A DNA stretch of 64,000 bases, from positions 62,001-126,000 of the forward strand of contig JBIQHD010000008.1 of assembly GCA_044508835.1 (NCBI GenBank), written 5' to 3'. Shown piece after piece: positions 60,388 to 64,000 of this stretch. Each line of letters begins with the position of its first letter. Within the stretch, counting starts at the first letter, position 1. The notes under the pieces are model-generated. The model ran no database searches. It was not told the DNA's origin and saw nothing but the letters and a program-made list of their open reading frames with translations. This DNA comes from JAKFDI01 sp044508835. GTDB lineage: Bacteria; Pseudomonadota; Gammaproteobacteria; Burkholderiales; Burkholderiaceae_C. The translations under genes and the position numbers were made by a program.

Positions 60388-61212
60388 GTGACGCCTCCCG
60401 ACCTCCTCGCGCGCCTGCGCGCCTTCGACGTGCCGCTGTTCTCGCTCGGCGGCTCGCAGTTCAGCCTGTTCTCGCTGCTGCAGCTCGTGCTCGCCTTCGC
60501 GCTGCTGTTCTGGGGCGCGGCGGCGCTGCGGCGCGTCATCGTCGGGCACCTGCTGGCGCGCACCAGCTTCGACCTCGGCACCCGCCAGGCCGTGGGCGGC
60601 TTCGCGCGCTACGTCGTGCTGGTGATCGGCCTCGTGCTGATCCTGCAGAACGCCGGCATCAACCTCACCGCGCTCAGCGTCGTCGGCGGCGCCATCGGCG
60701 TGGGCGTGGGCTTCGGGCTGCAGAACATCATCAGCAACTTCATCAGCGGGCTGATCGTGATGCTCGAGCGCCCGATCAAGGTGGGCGACCGCATCGAGGT
60801 CGGCGGCGTCGAGGGCACGGTGCGCGAGATCGGCGCGCGGCGCACCACCATCGTCACGCTCGACCACGTGGCCATCCTGGTGCCGAACCAGCGCTTCATC
60901 GTCGACAACGTGGTCAACCTGGTCTACACCGACGCGCCGCTGCGCCTGCGCGTGCCGGTGTCGGTGTCGGTGGCGCAGGGGCCCGACCCGGCCGAGGTGC
61001 GCCGGCTGCTGCTCGACGCGGCGCGCGCGCATGCGCAGGTGCTGGCCGAGCCGGCCCCGGCGGTGCTGCTGCCCTCGCTCGGCGGCGCCTCGATGGGCTT
61101 CGAGCTGGTGGTGTGGCACGACGCCCGCGGCATCAGCCGCCAGCAACTGACGAGCGACCTCAACTACCTCGTCGCCGAGCGGCTGCGCGCGGGCGGGCTG
61201 CGACAGGCCTGA
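60388..61212 (+). CDS. Mechanosensitive ion channel of the MscS family
   Basis: This 274-residue small MscS channel has two hydrophobic helices (about 24-44 and 66-86), the Gly/Ala-rich pore helix VGGAIGVGVGFGLQNIISNFISG, then the beta domain signature LERPIKVGDRIEVGGVEGTV and the LVPNQRFI segment. Such channels open under osmotic downshock. A GTG at 60388 is chosen; an in-frame ATG at 60340 would add 16 Pro/Arg-rich residues. Confidence 0.92.
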   Translation: MTPPDLLARLRAFDVPLFSLGGSQFSLFSLLQLVLAFALLFWGAAALRRVIVGHLLARTSFDLGTRQAVGGFARYVVLVIGLVLILQNAGINLTALSVVGGAIGVGVGFGLQNIISNFISGLIVMLERPIKVGDRIEVGGVEGTVREIGARRTTIVTLDHVAILVPNQRFIVDNVVNLVYTDAPLRLRVPVSVSVAQGPDPAEVRRLLLDAARAHAQVLAEPAPAVLLPSLGGASMGFELVVWHDARGISRQQLTSDLNYLVAERLRAGGLRQA

Positions 61213-61245
61213 GCCGCCGCGGCGCGCGGCAGGGCAGCGGCCGCG

Positions 61246-61422
61246 TCAGCGGCTGCGCTCGGACCCACCGGCGCGTCCGCCGCCCGGGCGCTCGCCGCGG
61301 CGCGCGGCCACCTTCGGGTGCACCTTGGGACCGGGGCGGTCGAGGTTGGCGTGGTCCTTCATCTCCCGGCTCGGGTGGTCCGACGGCACGGCGTCGGCGC
61401 GAAGATCCATTCGGTACGGCAT
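61246..61422 (-). CDS. Small basic hydrophilic protein (58 aa)
   Basis: An ATG at 61422 preceded by GGAGTGACCC opens a 58-codon frame: MPYRMDLRADAVPSDHPSRE, then MKDHANLDRPGPKVHPKV and an Arg/Gly-rich tail ending in SERSR and TGA. The even composition of the first 40 residues and the good ribosome binding site support it as real. It is probably disordered and could bind nucleic acid. No family is recognised. The remaining 204 bases up to the racemase-like gene show no other feature. Confidence 0.5.
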   Translation of the reverse strand: MPYRMDLRADAVPSDHPSREMKDHANLDRPGPKVHPKVAARRGERPGGGRAGGSERSR

Positions 61423-61626
61423 GGGTCACTCCATCGCAGGGCAGACAGGGGGCCGGCGGTCGCCGGCCGGCAGCCCTTCGGGGGCAATCCGCGTGCCGCG
61501 CGGCGCGGCATGCGCCACGCAGGGAGGGCCGGCCGCCGGCCCCGGGCGCTTGTGCAAGGCCCGGCAAATTTTTCCGTTGAAGGGGCAGGCGCTCGTCTAC
61601 GCTCAGCCCTCGCCCGCACCGCCGCC

Positions 61627-62289
61627 ATGCCCGCCCCGCTCGCCTTCCTGCACACCGCCGCCGTCCACGTCCGCACCTTCGAGGACCTGGTGCAGCGGCT
61701 CGCGCCGGGCCTGGCCGTGCGCCACCGGGTCGACGAAGGCCTGCTCGCCGACGCGCAGCGGCTCGGCGCCGACGACCCCGCCGTCGCCGCGCGCGTGCAC
61801 CGGGCGATGGCGGCGTTGGCGGCCGAGGGCGCCGAGGTCGTCGTGTGCACCTGCTCCACGCTCGGCGGCGCCGCCGAGCGCACGCCCGCCGCGGGCTTCG
61901 CCGCCCTGCGCATCGACCGCGCCATGGCCGCGCAGGCGGTGGCGCGCGGCCCGCGCGTGCTCGTCGCCGCCGCGCTCCAGAGCACGCTCGAACCCACCGC
62001 CCGGCTCATCGCCGAATCGGCCGCGGCGGCGGGGCGCGAGGTCCGCGTCCGCCGCCTGGCCGTCGCCGGCGCCTGGGCGCACTTCCTCGGCGGCGACACC
62101 GCGCGCTACGTCGACGCCATCGTGCGGGCGGTGGCGGACCATGCGGGCGAGGCCGATGCCGTCGTGCTCGCCCAGGCCTCGATGGCGCCCGCCGTGCGGC
62201 CGCTGGCCGAGCGCGGCATCGCGGCGCTGACGAGCCCGGAGCCCGGCGTGCGCGCGGCGCTCGACCGGCTGGCGCGGCGGCACGCCTAG
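61627..62289 (+). CDS. Asp/Glu racemase-like protein
   Basis: The 220-residue protein has the Asp/Glu racemase (hydantoin racemase) layout. A catalytic Cys sits in VVVCTCSTLGGAAE (about 77-90) and a second-domain segment ADAVVLAQASMAP replaces the usual second catalytic Cys with Ala/Ser. Losing that Cys would abolish two-base racemisation, so it may be a lyase, isomerase or a binding protein. The ATG at 61627 gives a normal family length. Its stop overlaps the convergent exporter stop by four bases. Confidence 0.7.
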   Translation: MPAPLAFLHTAAVHVRTFEDLVQRLAPGLAVRHRVDEGLLADAQRLGADDPAVAARVHRAMAALAAEGAEVVVCTCSTLGGAAERTPAAGFAALRIDRAMAAQAVARGPRVLVAAALQSTLEPTARLIAESAAAAGREVRVRRLAVAGAWAHFLGGDTARYVDAIVRAVADHAGEADAVVLAQASMAPAVRPLAERGIAALTSPEPGVRAALDRLARRHA

Positions 62290-64000
62290 GGCCGCACCGC
62301 CTCGGCGGCCGCGTCCCCCGCCCGCCGCCCCTGCAGCATCTGCGCGAACAGCGGCTGGCGCGCGCGCACCTCGTCCACCGTGCCGGTGTCGACGACCCGC
62401 CCCGCCGCCATCAGCACCACCGTGTCGAAGTGCGCCAGCAGGCTCAGGCGGTGCACCGAGGCGACGATGCAGGCGCCGGGAAAACCGGCGTGCAGCCGCT
62501 CGTGCACCCAGGCCTCGGTGAGCGGGTCCAGCGCGCTGGTGGGCTCGTCCAGCAGCAGCACCGAGCGCCCGCGCGCCGCATGCACGCCGCGCACGAGGCA
62601 CAGGCGCTGGCGCTGCCCGCCCGAGAGGTTCATGCCGCGCTCGGTGAGCGGCGTGTCCAGGCCCTGCGGCAGCAGGCCGAGCACCACGTCGAAGGCGGCG
62701 CAGTGCGCGGCGAAGGCCAGCGCCTCGGGCGCGGCCGGCTCGCCGAAGGCGATGTTCTCGGCCACCGTGGCCTCGAAGACCTCGGCCTCCTGCGGGATCA
62801 GCGTGGCCTCGGCCGCCAGGTCGCGCAGGCCCGGCACCACCGCGCCGTCGACGGCGACAGCGCCCTGCTGCGCCTCGTACAGCCCGGCCAGCACGCGCAG
62901 CAGCGTGCTCTTGCCCGAGCCGCTGGCGCCGACCAGCGCGATGCGCTCGCCGCGGTGCAGCGCGAACGACACCTCGTGCACGCCGCCGCCGCGCTCGCCC
63001 GCGCCGGCGGCGGGGTGCGCGAAGCCGAGGCCGCGCAGCGCGATCTCGCGCCACGCCGGCGCGACGGCCCCGGCCGGCGCCGGGCGCTCGGGCGCCTGCC
63101 AGATCGGGTCGGCGCTGGCGAAGTCGGTGCGCGTGCGCGCGAAGGACTGGAAGTTCGCCGCCAGCGAGCCGATCACGCCGCCGGCCTGCTGCGCGTACTG
63201 GTAGACCATGAACACGCTGCCCAGCAGCAGCGCCGCGCCGCTGGCGCGCGTGTGCCACACGTACACCGCCACCAGCCCCCAGGTGAGCGCCACGCTCAGC
63301 AGGTCGACGGCGCACCACTTGGCCTCGTTCAGCACGATGCTGCGCTTGAGCGGCGCGAACACCGCGTCCAGCCGCCGCCCGAGCAGGCGCCGCGTGGCCG
63401 CGGCCAGGCGCAGGCTCATCACCGTGCCCACGTTGCCGAGGAAGTCGAGCAGCCCGGCGGCGTAGCGCCGCTCGGCCGCGTTCTCCTGCACGGCCAGGCG
63501 CATCAGCGCGGCGTCGAAGCGCACGATGACCACCGCCACCACCGCGTAGCCGACCACCGCCACCGCGCCGGCCACGACCGACAGCAGCAGCAGCGCCGCC
63601 ACCGGCCCGACGAGGTTGACGGCGTTCTGCAGGTAGACGTACTGGTTCTGCGTGAAACCGTAGAGCGCCGCGCTCGCCTGCCCCATGCGGTGCTGCACGT
63701 CGCCCGAGTGCCGCTGCTCGTGCCAGCCGAGCGGCGCGCGCATCAGCTTGTCGTACAGCGCGTCCGACACGCTGCGGCGCACCCGCACGCCCACGCCGCG
63801 CTCCAGCACGCGGCCCGGGCCGTGCAGCAGCCACACGCCGCAGTAGGTGAGCAACACCAGGCCGACCCAGCCCGCGGCCGAGCGCGCCGACTGCGCGCCG
63901 CCGAGCTGCAGCGCGTTGATCGCCTGCCCGGCGAGCCACGGCACCAGCAGCTTGAGCAGCTGCGAGCCGACCAGCAGCGAGGCCGAGGCCGCCAGCGTGA
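62286..64000 (-). CDS. ABC exporter, fused permease and ATPase (5' end outside window)
   Basis: The visible 570 or so residues hold most of a type I exporter: transmembrane helices (LTLAASASLLVGSQLLKLL at the right edge onward) followed by an ATPase with GASGSGKSTLL, LSGGQRQR and LLLDEPTSALD. The reading frame is open through base 64000, so the true start lies outside. The coupling helix segment LGWHEQRHSGDVQHRMG is typical of MsbA/lipid-A-type and multidrug exporters. The substrate cannot be told. Confidence 0.9.
   Translation of the reverse strand, partial: TLAASASLLVGSQLLKLLVPWLAGQAINALQLGGAQSARSAAGWVGLVLLTYCGVWLLHGPGRVLERGVGVRVRRSVSDALYDKLMRAPLGWHEQRHSGDVQHRMGQASAALYGFTQNQYVYLQNAVNLVGPVAALLLLSVVAGAVAVVGYAVVAVVIVRFDAALMRLAVQENAAERRYAAGLLDFLGNVGTVMSLRLAAATRRLLGRRLDAVFAPLKRSIVLNEAKWCAVDLLSVALTWGLVAVYVWHTRASGAALLLGSVFMVYQYAQQAGGVIGSLAANFQSFARTRTDFASADPIWQAPERPAPAGAVAPAWREIALRGLGFAHPAAGAGERGGGVHEVSFALHRGERIALVGASGSGKSTLLRVLAGLYEAQQGAVAVDGAVVPGLRDLAAEATLIPQEAEVFEATVAENIAFGEPAAPEALAFAAHCAAFDVVLGLLPQGLDTPLTERGMNLSGGQRQRLCLVRGVHAARGRSVLLLDEPTSALDPLTEAWVHERLHAGFPGACIVASVHRLSLLAHFDTVVLMAAGRVVDTGTVDEVRARQPLFAQMLQGRRAGDAAAEAVRP

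Overview
The window is very GC-rich (about 70% or more by eye) chromosomal DNA of a betaproteobacterium. The evidence is the gene content and style: an mnmG-rsmG-parA/parB region, a prkA-yeaH-spoVR operon, a ybhP-clsB-ybhN-type operon, a TRAP transporter, heptosyltransferase-type glycan genes, and dispersed hairpin repeats of the kind seen in Burkholderiales. A Comamonadaceae-like or related Burkholderiales host is my inference; there is no rRNA in the window to confirm it. No tRNA, rRNA, CRISPR array, IS element or prophage was found.

Layout. 1-6200: the tail of an FAD-linked oxidase, two unknown small genes, and the stress operon prkA-yeaH-spoVR behind a predicted sigma-54 promoter. 6300-12330: the chromosome partition neighbourhood (parB, an RBBP9-like hydrolase, argC, parA, rsmG, mnmG), with two parS sites inside mnmG. 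12430-18770: a compact export cassette on the minus strand made of a LuxR-type regulator, a 53-residue double-glycine leader peptide with an 11-residue predicted core, an HlyD-type adaptor, a C39-peptidase ABC exporter and an HD-GYP protein. Lux-box-like dyads lie in front of the peptide gene and in front of luxR. This cassette is the best candidate for an undescribed system. 18870-25650: a NatAB-like ABC exporter with a secreted alpha/beta hydrolase and an odd glutaredoxin, then a branched-chain-type binding protein and a phospholipase D family lipoprotein.

25660-36260: a DUF427 protein, a flavodoxin-like reductase, a complete dctPQM TRAP operon, and a WYL regulator divergent from an HNH-like gene of unknown function, with two identical-arm operators between them. 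A four-gene operon follows (EEP-family phosphodiesterase, ClsB, YbhN-like flippase-type protein, UdgX-like uracil-DNA glycosylase). 36260-45680: small membrane, CBS, PAP2, stress-type and intrinsically disordered proteins, a hybrid histidine kinase with a stand-alone receiver, GlsB and DUF421 proteins, and a strong bidirectional terminator.

45840-54810: eight tightly packed genes for a surface glycan (three classes of glycosyltransferase, a GmhB-like phosphatase, an SDR enzyme and a carbamoyltransferase). 54870-64000: DNA topoisomerase IB, a DUF2383 protein, a second glycan/lipid set (two GT4 enzymes, a DUF2334 deacetylase-like protein, a PAP2 phosphatase), an MscS channel, a small basic protein, an Asp/Glu racemase-like protein, and an ABC exporter that runs off the right edge.

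Two dispersed repeat families are visible. One has a poly-C/hairpin/CCGGCAAAGCCGG layout and a derivative of it sits in frame inside the carbamoyltransferase gene. The other is built on CCCTCTCCCGC/GCGGGAGAGGG hairpins and supplies the C-terminal codons of the topoisomerase. Because of the high GC content, most long alternative-frame ORFs are shadows and were left out.
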